Positions 26,566 to 35,140 of a stretch of 64,000 nucleotides of DNA are shown here, piece by piece; the first letter of the stretch is position 1, and each line of letters starts with the position of its first letter. The DNA comes from Planctomycetota bacterium (GTDB lineage: Bacteria; Planctomycetota; UBA8742; UBA2392), in contig JABTUE010000001.1 of the NCBI GenBank assembly GCA_015075515.1, forward strand, positions 682,001 to 746,000. The letters are read 5' to 3'. The translations under genes were made by a program, and so were the position numbers. The notes under the pieces are model-generated. The model was not told the origin of the DNA. It searched no databases and saw nothing but the letters and a program-made list of their open reading frames with translations.

Positions 26566-28539
26566 ATGCCGTTGCCCAGCACAATCAAACTCACGCCCGG
26601 CAAGCGCGTGCTGTTTCTGACCAAGGATCTCGAGCTGATCCGCAGGCAGCTTTACGAAGGCCTGAACCTGCGCATGGCGGACCTCAAGGTCTCCGACCTG
26701 CTGGACGACATCAACACCGACACCATGACTCCCAACTGGGTCTGCTTTGACTACCGCCCCGAAGACCTGGCCCGTAACGCCTACGCCGGGCTGGTAGACG
26801 CCAAAGGCGAGCGCGTGTTCACCCAGGACGCCCTGATCAACGGCAACTTCGAGGTCATTGTCAGCGGCCAGCGCAAGGGCACCGGCAGCTCGCGCGAAAC
26901 CGCGCCCCAGGCTGAAAAATGGGCGGGCATCCGCATCGTGATTGCCGCCAGCTTTGCCCCGATCCATGAACGCAACAACATCAACCTGGGCCAGATCATG
27001 GGCGACCATGAACAGCTCAAGCGCCTGCAGGCCGGCCAATCACTGCCGCTTTCGGATTTCACCAAACAATACGATCCGGTTACCCGCGTGATTCTGGAAA
27101 ACGGCGGCCTGTTCGAGTTCAGCAAGCTGGTCAAACAGGGCAAGCTGGATCTGCCCAAGCTGAACAACGGCAAGCGACCCATGACCATGGCCGAAAAGCT
27201 GATCGCCAGCCATCTTGTGCCCGGCCAGGGCGAGCCCTGGGTCAAGCCCGGCGATCCGGTGATGGTCAATGTGGACGCGGGCTACAGCCACGAATACACC
27301 ACCGCCCAGGTGCACTACTTTCTCGAACGCGAATACGGCAAGGATTACATAGTCCAGAACCCCGAGAAATTTGCCGTGTTCGAAGACCACCTGCTGTACG
27401 CCAAGGGCGTGGCGCGCTTTGCCAGGTTCGCTGACAAGATCAACACGCTGGTCAGCATGCAGAACCACTTTCAGAAACACACCGGCGTGCGCGACTACAG
27501 CGCGCGCGACGGTATCAGCCCCGGCATCTGCCACCAGGTTGCCCGCGAACACTTCATTGACCCGGGCGACTTCGTGCAGGCCACCGACAGCCACACCTGC
27601 ATGGGTGGAGTCAGCAACAGCCTGGCCTATGGCGTGGGCGCGACCGAGTACGCCGGACTGATCTACAGCGGCTTCACCTTTGTGCAGGTGCCTGAAAGTA
27701 TCCGCTTCAATCTCAAGGGCAGGCTTCAGCCCGGCGTCACCGCCAAAGACGTCATGCTGTACATCCTTGATAACCACGCCAAACGCGAAGACACGCTCAA
27801 CCGCGTGATGGAATTCGGCGGCCCCGGCCTGGCCAGCGTCTCGATGGACGAGCGCGCGACACTGTGCAACATGGCCACCGAATGCAGCGCTAAATCCGGC
27901 ATCTGCGAGGCCGACGACGTGCTGTGGCAATGGATGAAGGACGTGCGCAAGTTGAGCGACGCACGTATTGCCGAACTCAAGCGGCGCGCAGTAAGCCCCG
28001 ACCCGGGCGCGAAGTACGACGGCGGCGTGTTTGACATAGACCTGGGCGCGATACGGCCCATGGTGGCCGAGCCGGGCGACCCGACCTACGGCAAGCTGAT
28101 CGAGGATCTGGGCGAAGTGAAGATCAATATTGCCTACGGCGGAAGCTGCACCGCCGGCAAGCCTGAAGACTTTGACTACTACGCCAGCGTTGTGCAGGAA
28201 GCCGTGGCGGCCGGCCTGAAGGTTGCGCCCGGTGTGCGCATGTTCATTCAATACGGCAGCGAAGACGTCAAGAAGTACGCCGAACAAAAGGGCTACCCGG
28301 CCCTGTTCGCCAGGGCCGGCATTGAGGTGATCAACCCCGGCTGCGGCGCCTGCATCGGCTGCGGCCCCGGCGTCAGCGAAACCAAAGAAGAGGTAACCGT
28401 CAGCGCCATCAACCGCAACTTCCCCGGTCGTTCCGGCCCCGGCAAGCTGTACCTTGCCAGCCCCCTGACTGTGGCCGCCAGCGCGTTTACAGGCCGGATC
28501 ACGGCCTACCGCAAAGGCATGTTCAGAAAGGCTGGCTGA
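26566..28539 (+). CDS. Aconitase-superfamily hydratase with swivel domain first
   Basis: 657 residues. A LeuD/swivel-like segment lies at the N-terminus (about 40-190; GQRKGTGSSRETAPQAEKWA, FAPIHERNNINLGQ), and the LeuC-like [4Fe-4S] domain follows (about 195-650; ATDSHTCMGG, GGSCTAGKPEDF with Cys528, NPGCGACIGCGPG with Cys593 and Cys596 as likely cluster ligands, then NRNFPGRSG). In aconitases and IPM isomerase fusions the swivel domain normally comes last, so this is a permuted order. Substrate could be citrate, isopropylmalate, homocitrate or methylcitrate; the sequence does not decide. GAGGT lies eight bases before the ATG. Confidence 0.85.
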   Translation: MPLPSTIKLTPGKRVLFLTKDLELIRRQLYEGLNLRMADLKVSDLLDDINTDTMTPNWVCFDYRPEDLARNAYAGLVDAKGERVFTQDALINGNFEVIVSGQRKGTGSSRETAPQAEKWAGIRIVIAASFAPIHERNNINLGQIMGDHEQLKRLQAGQSLPLSDFTKQYDPVTRVILENGGLFEFSKLVKQGKLDLPKLNNGKRPMTMAEKLIASHLVPGQGEPWVKPGDPVMVNVDAGYSHEYTTAQVHYFLEREYGKDYIVQNPEKFAVFEDHLLYAKGVARFARFADKINTLVSMQNHFQKHTGVRDYSARDGISPGICHQVAREHFIDPGDFVQATDSHTCMGGVSNSLAYGVGATEYAGLIYSGFTFVQVPESIRFNLKGRLQPGVTAKDVMLYILDNHAKREDTLNRVMEFGGPGLASVSMDERATLCNMATECSAKSGICEADDVLWQWMKDVRKLSDARIAELKRRAVSPDPGAKYDGGVFDIDLGAIRPMVAEPGDPTYGKLIEDLGEVKINIAYGGSCTAGKPEDFDYYASVVQEAVAAGLKVAPGVRMFIQYGSEDVKKYAEQKGYPALFARAGIEVINPGCGACIGCGPGVSETKEEVTVSAINRNFPGRSGPGKLYLASPLTVAASAFTGRITAYRKGMFRKAG

Positions 28540-28557
28540 GCCCTGCGCCGTCGGGTC

Positions 28558-29388
28558 TCAGCGCGGCTGTTCCAGCAGGCGGATCAGCTCGATCATCGGC
28601 CCGGCGTGGAAGGCCGGCTTGAACAGAGCCTTGTCGAACTCCACCAGTCGCCGGCCGGTCTTGCTGTGATAGACGCGCCTTGCGCCTTCTGCCTGGAGGC
28701 CTTCCATGGATTGCCACAGGCCGGGTTCAAACCGCGCCCGCCAGCGTGTCTCGCAGATGGCGCAGGCGGCCTTGCCCCCGAAACGGGCCCAGGCCGGGCC
28801 GCCGCAGACCGGGCAATCCGTTGTGCCGGTGGGCAGATTCACATGACGCGTCAGGGCTGCGGCCACGGCCTCGCACAGCGGCTTGAGCGCGGCCCAAAGG
28901 GTTGCGGCCAGCAGTGCCGAGTCAAATTTGTGCCTGCGGGCAACTGCGGCCAGTTGGGACTGGCCCCGTGCGTGCCACAGGGCGTGGGCAGCAGCGCGGA
29001 CATCCAGGCCGTCGCGGCGGGCGGCCAGAATGGAACGCAGTGCCTTGCCACGTTCGGGGTAATCGCCCGCCAGTTGCAGCAGGAACAGCGACAGGTAGTC
29101 GCCGGCCAGGGGCGAGTCGGCACAGGTGGCGGCCATGTCCAGCAGGGGCCGGGGGGGCTTGCGGGTGACGGGCGGCCCCGCCGGCACACGCAGGTCTTTG
29201 GTTCCGCCGGGTTGCAGCCGCACCAGCGCGCCGCGGCTTTGCTCCATCACGCGCAACTGGCTGCGGCGCAGCTTTAACAGGCACGCCATGCCGCGGCGCG
29301 ACAGGCCGGAATCCCCGGCTGTCAGGCTGACGATCAGGGCCAGTTCGTCAGGCTTTGAAGACTTCGCGCGGCGTAAGGCGTTCGCCAC
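28558..29388 (-). CDS. FdhE-like zinc-ribbon protein
   Basis: 276 residues, mostly helical, with one clear zinc ribbon TDCPVCGGPAWARFGG...ACAICETRW. The CPVCG-P and CxxCETRW pair matches the first ribbon of FdhE, the formate dehydrogenase accessory protein (CPVCGSPP... CSLCETEW). The second ribbon of FdhE is missing: the region that follows has EGARRVYHSKTGRRLVEF without cysteines. No formate dehydrogenase gene is nearby, so it may be a divergent member with a different client. It overlaps lysA by 41 bp and ends the aroF/NapD-like/lysA cluster. Confidence 0.5.
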   Translation of the reverse strand: MANALRRAKSSKPDELALIVSLTAGDSGLSRRGMACLLKLRRSQLRVMEQSRGALVRLQPGGTKDLRVPAGPPVTRKPPRPLLDMAATCADSPLAGDYLSLFLLQLAGDYPERGKALRSILAARRDGLDVRAAAHALWHARGQSQLAAVARRHKFDSALLAATLWAALKPLCEAVAAALTRHVNLPTGTTDCPVCGGPAWARFGGKAACAICETRWRARFEPGLWQSMEGLQAEGARRVYHSKTGRRLVEFDKALFKPAFHAGPMIELIRLLEQPR

Positions 29389-30673
29389 GGATCATGTCCT
29401 CGACGGTTTCGCGGTCGCGAGCCACCCAGTATTCGCTGCCGTTCACAATGACTTCGGCGGCGCGGCCGCGGGTGTTGTAGTTGCTGGCCATGGTCGCGCC
29501 GTAGGCGCCGGCGCTGAACACCGCCACCAGTTCACCCTGTTCCATGCGCGGCAGCTTGCGGCCCAGCGCGAAGTAGTCGCCGCTTTCGCACACCGGGCCC
29601 ACCACGTCATATACCTGCGCGTCCTTGCCCAGGTTCGTGTCTGTCAGGGGCGAATCGGCCCCCATCACGCCGCCGTCCGCAAGGCCGGGGTGGCGCGCGG
29701 GCCAGATCTTGTGAAACGCCTGGTAGATTGTGGGCCGGATCAGGTCGTTCATGGCGGCGTCCACGATCAGAAAGTCCTTTTCGGCGCTTTTCTTCACATG
29801 CACCACCTGGGTCAGCATCACGCCGCCGTTGCCGCTGATGAAGCGGCCGGGTTCGGACAGCATCTTCAGGCCGCTTTGCTTGATCTTGGGCAGCATCACG
29901 CGCGCGAACTCGGCGATGTCCACGCCCTGGCCCACGTCGTAGGCAATGCCGTAGCCGCCGCCGACGTTGAGGTATTCCAGCGGAAAGTCCATTTTCCGGC
30001 AGCGTTCAATGAACGGCAGCACGCGGTCAATTGCCTCGCCGTGCCGGTCGTTTTTCAGGATCTGGCTGCCGATGTGAATGTGCACGCCGCGCAGGCGCAG
30101 GTGCTTGAGCTCGCGGATACGCCCCAGGCACTGCTCGGCGCGCGCCAGGTCAATGCCGAACTTGTTTTCGGATTTTCCGGTGCTGATGTACTTGTGGGTC
30201 TGGGGGTCCACGTCGGGGTTGATGCGCAGGGCAATCGGCGCGTCGGCCTTGAGCCGCGCGGCGACCTTGGCGATCAGTTCCAGTTCGCTTTCGCTCTCGA
30301 CGTTGAACATGAGTATGCCCTGCTCCAGGGCGTACTCGATTTCGTGTTCCTGCTTGCCCACGCCGGCAAACACGATCTTGCCGGGTTCAGCCCCGGCGCG
30401 CAGCGCGCGGTAGATTTCGCCGCGCGAAACGGTGTCAAAACCGGCGCCGGCCAGCGCCAGCGCGCGCAGCAGCCCCAGGTTGCTGTTGGCCTTGACGGCG
30501 TAGCACACCATCGGCTGCACGTCGCGAAACGCGTCCTTGATTGCCTGAACCTGGCGCACAAAGTGATTCTGGCTGTAGATGTAGACCGGCGTGCCGACCT
30601 TGCGCGCGATAGCGGCCACGGGCACGGATTCACAGAACAGCTCGCCGCCCTTGTAATGGAATGCCTCGGTCAT
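29348..30673 (-). CDS. lysA: Diaminopimelate decarboxylase
   Basis: Last step of lysine biosynthesis, PLP-dependent fold-III decarboxylase, 441 residues. PLP lysine in MVCYAVKANSNLGLLR, HIGSQIL, the YLNVGGGYGIAY phosphate-binding stretch, GRFISGNGG, and near the end CESGDYFALGRKLP and GAYGATMASNYN, all canonical. ATG 30673 is chosen over an in-frame codon at 30757 because AAAGGA precedes it by six bases and the family starts near MTEAFHYKGGELFCE. Part of a minus-strand cluster with a NapD-like gene and aroF. Confidence 0.93.
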   Translation of the reverse strand: MTEAFHYKGGELFCESVPVAAIARKVGTPVYIYSQNHFVRQVQAIKDAFRDVQPMVCYAVKANSNLGLLRALALAGAGFDTVSRGEIYRALRAGAEPGKIVFAGVGKQEHEIEYALEQGILMFNVESESELELIAKVAARLKADAPIALRINPDVDPQTHKYISTGKSENKFGIDLARAEQCLGRIRELKHLRLRGVHIHIGSQILKNDRHGEAIDRVLPFIERCRKMDFPLEYLNVGGGYGIAYDVGQGVDIAEFARVMLPKIKQSGLKMLSEPGRFISGNGGVMLTQVVHVKKSAEKDFLIVDAAMNDLIRPTIYQAFHKIWPARHPGLADGGVMGADSPLTDTNLGKDAQVYDVVGPVCESGDYFALGRKLPRMEQGELVAVFSAGAYGATMASNYNTRGRAAEVIVNGSEYWVARDRETVEDMIRGERLTPREVFKA

Positions 30674-30734
30674 GGGTGTCCTTTCGGGCCGCAGAGGGTA
30701 ACAGCCGTCGGCGTTTTGGAAACGGCGCGGCGGC

Positions 30735-30947
30735 TCAATCCAGCAGCCGCAGGTCAATCACGCCGGGGATGTCCTCCACGCTGCGGATTGCCGCGGTTTC
30801 GTCATCCAGCGTGCGGGTGGTGGTGCGCAGCACCAGCGTCCCGTCGGCTGCCGGCGGCGACGCGATCACCACGCCGCGCACGGTCTTGAGGGCGGCCAGC
30901 ACGTCCTTCTGCTGGTCCACGTCAAAGGCAAGCACAAAACGCGACAC
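30735..30947 (-). CDS. NapD-like small ferredoxin-fold protein
   Basis: 70 residues from GTG 30947 with GGAGG four bases upstream. The pattern FVLAFDV...ALKTVRGVVIAS...DGTLVLRTTT...AIRSVEDIPGVIDLRLLD follows the layout of NapD, the chaperone that binds the signal peptide of periplasmic nitrate reductase (beta-alpha-beta-beta-alpha-beta, ending with PGV-x-LVY). The match is short and could equally be an ACT-like or other ferredoxin-like domain. It ends 61 bp before lysA and starts 10 bp after aroF, so it is embedded in the amino-acid operon. Confidence 0.5.
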   Translation of the reverse strand: MSRFVLAFDVDQQKDVLAALKTVRGVVIASPPAADGTLVLRTTTRTLDDETAAIRSVEDIPGVIDLRLLD

Positions 30948-30957
30948 GGGGCCTCCG

Positions 30958-31971
30958 TCACAGGGCACGGCCAAAGGCCGGGGCAAGCTGGCGCAGCAGC
31001 TTCATCAGCGCGTTGAAGCGTTCGGGTGTCAGGCTCTGGTCGCCGTCGCTCAGGGCGTGGCCGGGGTCAGGGTGAACTTCGACCAGCAGGCCGTCGGCGC
31101 CGGCGGCCAGCGCGGCGCAGGCCATGGCGGGCACGTGCGTGGCGCGGCCGGTGCCGTGGCTGGGGTCAACCAGAATCGGCAGATGGGTCAGTTCGCGCGC
31201 CGCCGGGATCACGCCAAGATCCAGCGTGTTGCGCGCGTGGGTGTTGAAGGTGCGGATGCCGCGCTCGCACAGCACCACGTTGGGGTTGCCGCCCGAAAGC
31301 ACGTAGTCGGCGGCGTTCAGCCATTCCTCGAGCGTCGCCGACATGCCGCGCTTGAGCAGCACCGGCAGCTTCGAGCGCCCGGCGCGCCGCAACAGCGAAA
31401 AGTTCTGCATGTTGCGCGCGCCGATCTGGATCATGTCGGCGTGCGCCTCAACCTGTTCCAGGCTCTGTTCGTCAATCGCTTCGGTGACAAAGCGCAGGCC
31501 GGTCTGCGCCCGCAGCGTGTCCATCAGCGCAAAACCCTCGGCCCCCAGACCCTGAAAGCTGTAGGGGCTGGTGCGCGGCTTGTACAGCCCGCCGCGCAGT
31601 ACCGGCGCGCCCGCGGCCTTGACGGCGTTGGCCGCGTCGGCGGCCTGGGCCGGAGATTCAATGCTGCAGGGGCCGGCCATGACCGTGAACGTGCCCGGCC
31701 CGATCCGCACCCCCGCCACGTCCACCGTGGTGTCTTCGCGGCGGAATTCGCGCGAGGCCAGTCGGAACGGCGCGCTCAGGTTCATCACCCGGGCCACGCC
31801 GGGCATGGAGGCAAAAGCCGCCGGGTCCACGGCGGCTGTGGCGCCGGTAAGCGAAAGCAGCTCCAGGCTGCCGCTGCGCACGGGCTGGGGAATCAGGGAA
31901 AGTTCCTTGGCGCGGGCGGAAATGGCTTCAATCTGGACGGCCGACGCCCCGGACTTCAGAAGGATCAGCAC
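30958..31971 (-). CDS. aroF: 3-deoxy-7-phosphoheptulonate (DAHP) synthase, type I-beta
   Basis: First step of the shikimate pathway, 337 residues. A short N-terminal ferredoxin-like regulatory domain ([17 protein letters not shown]...) precedes the TIM barrel with [51 protein letters not shown] and [10 protein letters not shown], as in TM0343-like DAHP synthases. The GTG at 31971 (giving M-LILLKSG) with GCGGAG eight bases before is the likely start; the frame is open to 32079 but that region overlaps the divergent gene. First gene of aroF/NapD-like/lysA/FdhE-like. Confidence 0.92.
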   Translation of the reverse strand: MLILLKSGASAVQIEAISARAKELSLIPQPVRSGSLELLSLTGATAAVDPAAFASMPGVARVMNLSAPFRLASREFRREDTTVDVAGVRIGPGTFTVMAGPCSIESPAQAADAANAVKAAGAPVLRGGLYKPRTSPYSFQGLGAEGFALMDTLRAQTGLRFVTEAIDEQSLEQVEAHADMIQIGARNMQNFSLLRRAGRSKLPVLLKRGMSATLEEWLNAADYVLSGGNPNVVLCERGIRTFNTHARNTLDLGVIPAARELTHLPILVDPSHGTGRATHVPAMACAALAAGADGLLVEVHPDPGHALSDGDQSLTPERFNALMKLLRQLAPAFGRAL

Positions 31972-32070
31972 AACTGGTCTCCGCAAGGCCGGGCGCGGTG
32001 GATGCGTCCGGCGCTGCTGCCCCACCGCGCGTATGCTACGGCGCGCGCGGCAAAGTAAAAGGTTTATCCG

Positions 32071-34155
32071 ATGGCTCAAGCCCCGGAACAGCCCGAGTTG
32101 CCCCCGCAGTGGAAGCTGCTGGCGCGCCTGCGCCTGCAGCGCACGGTGTTCGGGGTGCTGGCGGCGGTGCTGGTGACGGGCGCGGCGCTGGGTCTGGCGG
32201 GTTACCGGCGCATGCAGACCCAGGTGCGCCAGGCCGACCGCGACGCCGATACCGCGCGTGTCGAACAGGCCGAAATTGCGCGGTCGCTGGACCGGTCACG
32301 GGCTGAAACCGCGCGCGCGCGCGCGGAACTTGAGGCGCAGTCGCGGGCGCTGGGGCTGGCCTGCGCGCGGCTGGCCGTGGCCGAGGCGCGGGCGGGATAC
32401 CCGGATCGCGCCCAGGCGCTGGTGCAGGACAGCCTGCGCCACGGCGCGCCGCCGTGGTGGCCGGTGGCGGCGGCCAGCGCGCGCGAGCCGGTGCTGCGGC
32501 TGCGCGGCAGTCTGCACCCCGACGCGCCGGCGGCCTGCGGCGGCGTGACGCCCGACGGCGCGCGGCTGGTGGTGGCGCGCAATGTGCCCGGCACCTGTGT
32601 GGTCGAGTTTTACGACGGCATGGACGGCTCTCTGGTGGCGTCGGGCTCTCCGGTTCTGGGCCCCGGCCCGCTGGTGCCGGCGGCCGAGGCGCTGCTGGTT
32701 GAACCCGCGGGCAGACTGGCGGTTCTGGCCGCGCAGGGCCGCGTGTTTGCCGTGGAGGAATCCGGCGGCATGCTGCGCTTTGTCGAAATTGCCGCGGCCG
32801 GCGCGCGCGTGCAGCACCTGGCCGCGGCGCCGGACTGGCGGCGCCTGCTGGTCTGCCGCGGCCGCGACGGTCTGACCATGCTGACCCGCACCGCCGCGGG
32901 CTGGAACGAAACGACCGTTTCCCTGCCGCGTGGTGAAGCCAGAGCCGCGTGCTTTGGCGCCGGGGGCGACCTGTATGTGGCCGACAGCCGGGCGCTGTAC
33001 CGCGCGCGGGACGACCAGCCGCTGGTGGAACTGGCGGCGCTGGCCTTTGAACCGGAAACGGTGCGTCTGGGCCAGACCGGCGGCGGTGTGGCGCTGGCGG
33101 CGCGCAGCACGCTGGAGCTTGAATACTTCGTGCTGGAAACGCCGGGCGACCGGGTGCGCCAGCGCACGCGCCGGGAACTGCCGGCCCGGGCCGACGGTGT
33201 GCTGCAACTGCTGTCTGACGGCACGGCGCTGACGGGCGTGGGCGGCGGGCGGGTGCTCGAGTTCGGGCCTGGCCGCACGGGTGAACGCAGCCTGGGAGGC
33301 TACGGGCCGCTGTTTGCGGCCTGGCATCCGCTGGGGCTGGTGTTCGGCAACGGCCGGGGCGAAGTGGGCCTGCGCGCGCGCGACGGCGCGGCGCCGGGCA
33401 TGCCGCTGGCCGCGTTACCGCCCCAGCTTGAGGCCGAGGCCCAGCCCTTTGGTTTTGTGCTGACCGGGCCCGAGGGCGACCGCGCGGCGTACCTGCCGGG
33501 GCGCGGGCATCTGCCGCTGGCCGGCGCCACGCGCGTGTACCTGGCGGGCACGCAGGTGGCGGTCACAACCGGCGAACAAAGCGGCGTGGCCGGCGGTGAT
33601 ACATTCGCGCCGGGGGTGCTGCTGGGTGCCGGGGCCGGCGGCATGCTGCTGTGGCGCGAGGGCGGAAAGCTGGCGGCAGTACGCGACGGCTCGACCACCG
33701 AGCTGCGCACCGGCCACAGCGCCCCGCCCGACGACACCGTTGTGGCGGCGCTGTTCGGCGCGGCGTTGCTGCGCTGGCAGGATGCCGTGTACCGTACCGA
33801 CCTGCGCGGCGACCCCCAGCGCCTGAGCCCGCGCGCCGGCGCGGCGGTGGACCTGATGGCGCTTTCGGCCGACGGCCAGTCTTCCGCCGTGGGCTGGGGC
33901 ACGCTGGTGGCTGTGCGCGGGCCCGATGGCGCCGAGCGCACGGTGCTGACGGCGGCCGCCCCCGCGGGCATCGCCCTGTTGTATGGCGGCACGGTTCTGG
34001 CCAGCGCCGAGCCCGACGCGCTGGTGCTGTACGAAGTAGACGGCGGGCGCGAGTTGGCGCGTTTTACCGGCCGTGTCACCAGTCTGGCCGCCACGCCCGA
34101 AAACGAGCTGCTGCTGGCATGCGACGGTTCGCTGCGGCGCCTGTCGTTCCGGTAA
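32071..34155 (+). CDS. Membrane protein with coiled coil and beta-propeller-like region
   Basis: 694 residues. Cytoplasmic N-terminus (1-22), one membrane helix (about 25-45), an Arg/Glu/Ala-rich coiled coil (50-105) and then about 580 residues of repeating beta strands without canonical WD dipeptides (GRLAVLAAQGRVFAVEES, GGRVLEFGPGRTGE), consistent with a propeller. The arrangement helix/coiled coil/propeller is that of the outer half of the kinase at 9.4-13.7 kb, but no kinase domain is present. Divergent from aroF. TATGCT at about 32032 may be its -10. Function unknown. Confidence 0.7.
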   Translation: MAQAPEQPELPPQWKLLARLRLQRTVFGVLAAVLVTGAALGLAGYRRMQTQVRQADRDADTARVEQAEIARSLDRSRAETARARAELEAQSRALGLACARLAVAEARAGYPDRAQALVQDSLRHGAPPWWPVAAASAREPVLRLRGSLHPDAPAACGGVTPDGARLVVARNVPGTCVVEFYDGMDGSLVASGSPVLGPGPLVPAAEALLVEPAGRLAVLAAQGRVFAVEESGGMLRFVEIAAAGARVQHLAAAPDWRRLLVCRGRDGLTMLTRTAAGWNETTVSLPRGEARAACFGAGGDLYVADSRALYRARDDQPLVELAALAFEPETVRLGQTGGGVALAARSTLELEYFVLETPGDRVRQRTRRELPARADGVLQLLSDGTALTGVGGGRVLEFGPGRTGERSLGGYGPLFAAWHPLGLVFGNGRGEVGLRARDGAAPGMPLAALPPQLEAEAQPFGFVLTGPEGDRAAYLPGRGHLPLAGATRVYLAGTQVAVTTGEQSGVAGGDTFAPGVLLGAGAGGMLLWREGGKLAAVRDGSTTELRTGHSAPPDDTVVAALFGAALLRWQDAVYRTDLRGDPQRLSPRAGAAVDLMALSADGQSSAVGWGTLVAVRGPDGAERTVLTAAAPAGIALLYGGTVLASAEPDALVLYEVDGGRELARFTGRVTSLAATPENELLLACDGSLRRLSFR

Positions 34156-34170
34156 CGCGCGCGGCGCAGT

Positions 34171-35013
34171 CTACACGCCCACGGTCTCGGGCAGAAAGGT
34201 GTGGGCCAGTTTCTTGCGCTCTTCTTCCAGCTTGCCGCTCTGGGCATAGAAGTTGAACGGGTTATCCCACACCACGCGCTGGATCTGCTCCTCGGTAAAT
34301 CCGTTGCGGCGCAGTTCGCCCACGGTTTTGGGCACGTTCAGGCAGTCGCTGGGGCCCCAGTCGGCGCTGCTGTTGAGCATCATGCGCTCGGTGCCGAAGC
34401 GTTTAAGGATGTTGCTGGCGCGCTCAGGGCTGAGCTTGGTGACGGGGTACACCGTGTGGCCGGCCCAGTAGCCGGCATCCTTGGTGATCGGGATCGTTTC
34501 TTCGTTGTTGTGGTCAATCAGGCACAGGTCGGGGTTCATGCCGACCTCTTTGCAGATATCAATGATGCGTTTGGTGCCCTTGAACTTTTCGCGGTGCGGC
34601 GTGTGCACCATGATCGGCATGCCGGTCTGTTTGGCCAGGTCAAGCTGTTTGCGCAGGTATTCTTCTTCCTTGGGCGTGTGGCTGTCCAGGCCGATCTCGC
34701 CTATGGCCAGGCACAGCGGGTGTTTCACCCACTGGGGCAGGATCGCCATCACGTCCCTGTTCACGCGGTCGTCGTTGGCTTCTTTGGGGTTCAGGCCGAT
34801 CGTGCAGAAGTGTTTAATCCCGTAGTCCGCCGCCCGCTTCACCTCGTAGTCCGTAAGGTGATGAAAGTAGTCAATGAAGGTGCCGACGCTGGTGCGCGGC
34901 TGGCCAAGCCAGAATTGCGGTTCACACACGTGGGTGATGCCGGCCGCGGCCATTTTTTCGTAATCGTCGGTGACGCGGCTGATCATGTGGATGTGAGGCT
35001 CAAAGATACGCAT
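34171..35013 (-). CDS. TatD-family metal-dependent hydrolase
   Basis: 280 residues, TIM-barrel amidohydrolase. Metal ligands: MRIFEPHIHM (HxH), IGEIGLDSHT (Glu), IMVHTPHREK (His), LIDHNNEET (His) and NSSADWGPSD (Asp). The NSSADWGPS and YPVTKLSPERA patterns recall EboB-type TatD members of the ebo (eustigmatophyte/bacterial scytonemin-transport) clusters, but no UbiA or dehydroquinate-synthase-like partners are here, so the specific role is open. Start at the ATG immediately before the HxH motif. Separated from the vWA gene by 127 bp with a terminator. Confidence 0.8.
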   Translation of the reverse strand: MRIFEPHIHMISRVTDDYEKMAAAGITHVCEPQFWLGQPRTSVGTFIDYFHHLTDYEVKRAADYGIKHFCTIGLNPKEANDDRVNRDVMAILPQWVKHPLCLAIGEIGLDSHTPKEEEYLRKQLDLAKQTGMPIMVHTPHREKFKGTKRIIDICKEVGMNPDLCLIDHNNEETIPITKDAGYWAGHTVYPVTKLSPERASNILKRFGTERMMLNSSADWGPSDCLNVPKTVGELRRNGFTEEQIQRVVWDNPFNFYAQSGKLEEERKKLAHTFLPETVGV

Positions 35014-35097
35014 GTGGCTTCCTCAGGGTTGCTTCGGGTTTTGCCCCCGGCCGTGCATTCTGCCATTAAGTGCCGCCGGGCGGTGCTGCTTGACCAG

Positions 35098-35127
35098 AAA
35101 ACAGGGGGCCCGAAGGCCCCCTGTTTT
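35098..35127 (-). terminator. Intrinsic terminator after the vWA gene
   Basis: Stem AAAACAGGGGGCC paired with GGCCCCCTGTTTT around a CGAA (TTCG on the minus strand) tetraloop; 14 bp past the vWA stop. The TTTT is part of the stem end. Confidence 0.8.
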
Positions 35128-35140
35128 GTCACATCATCCG

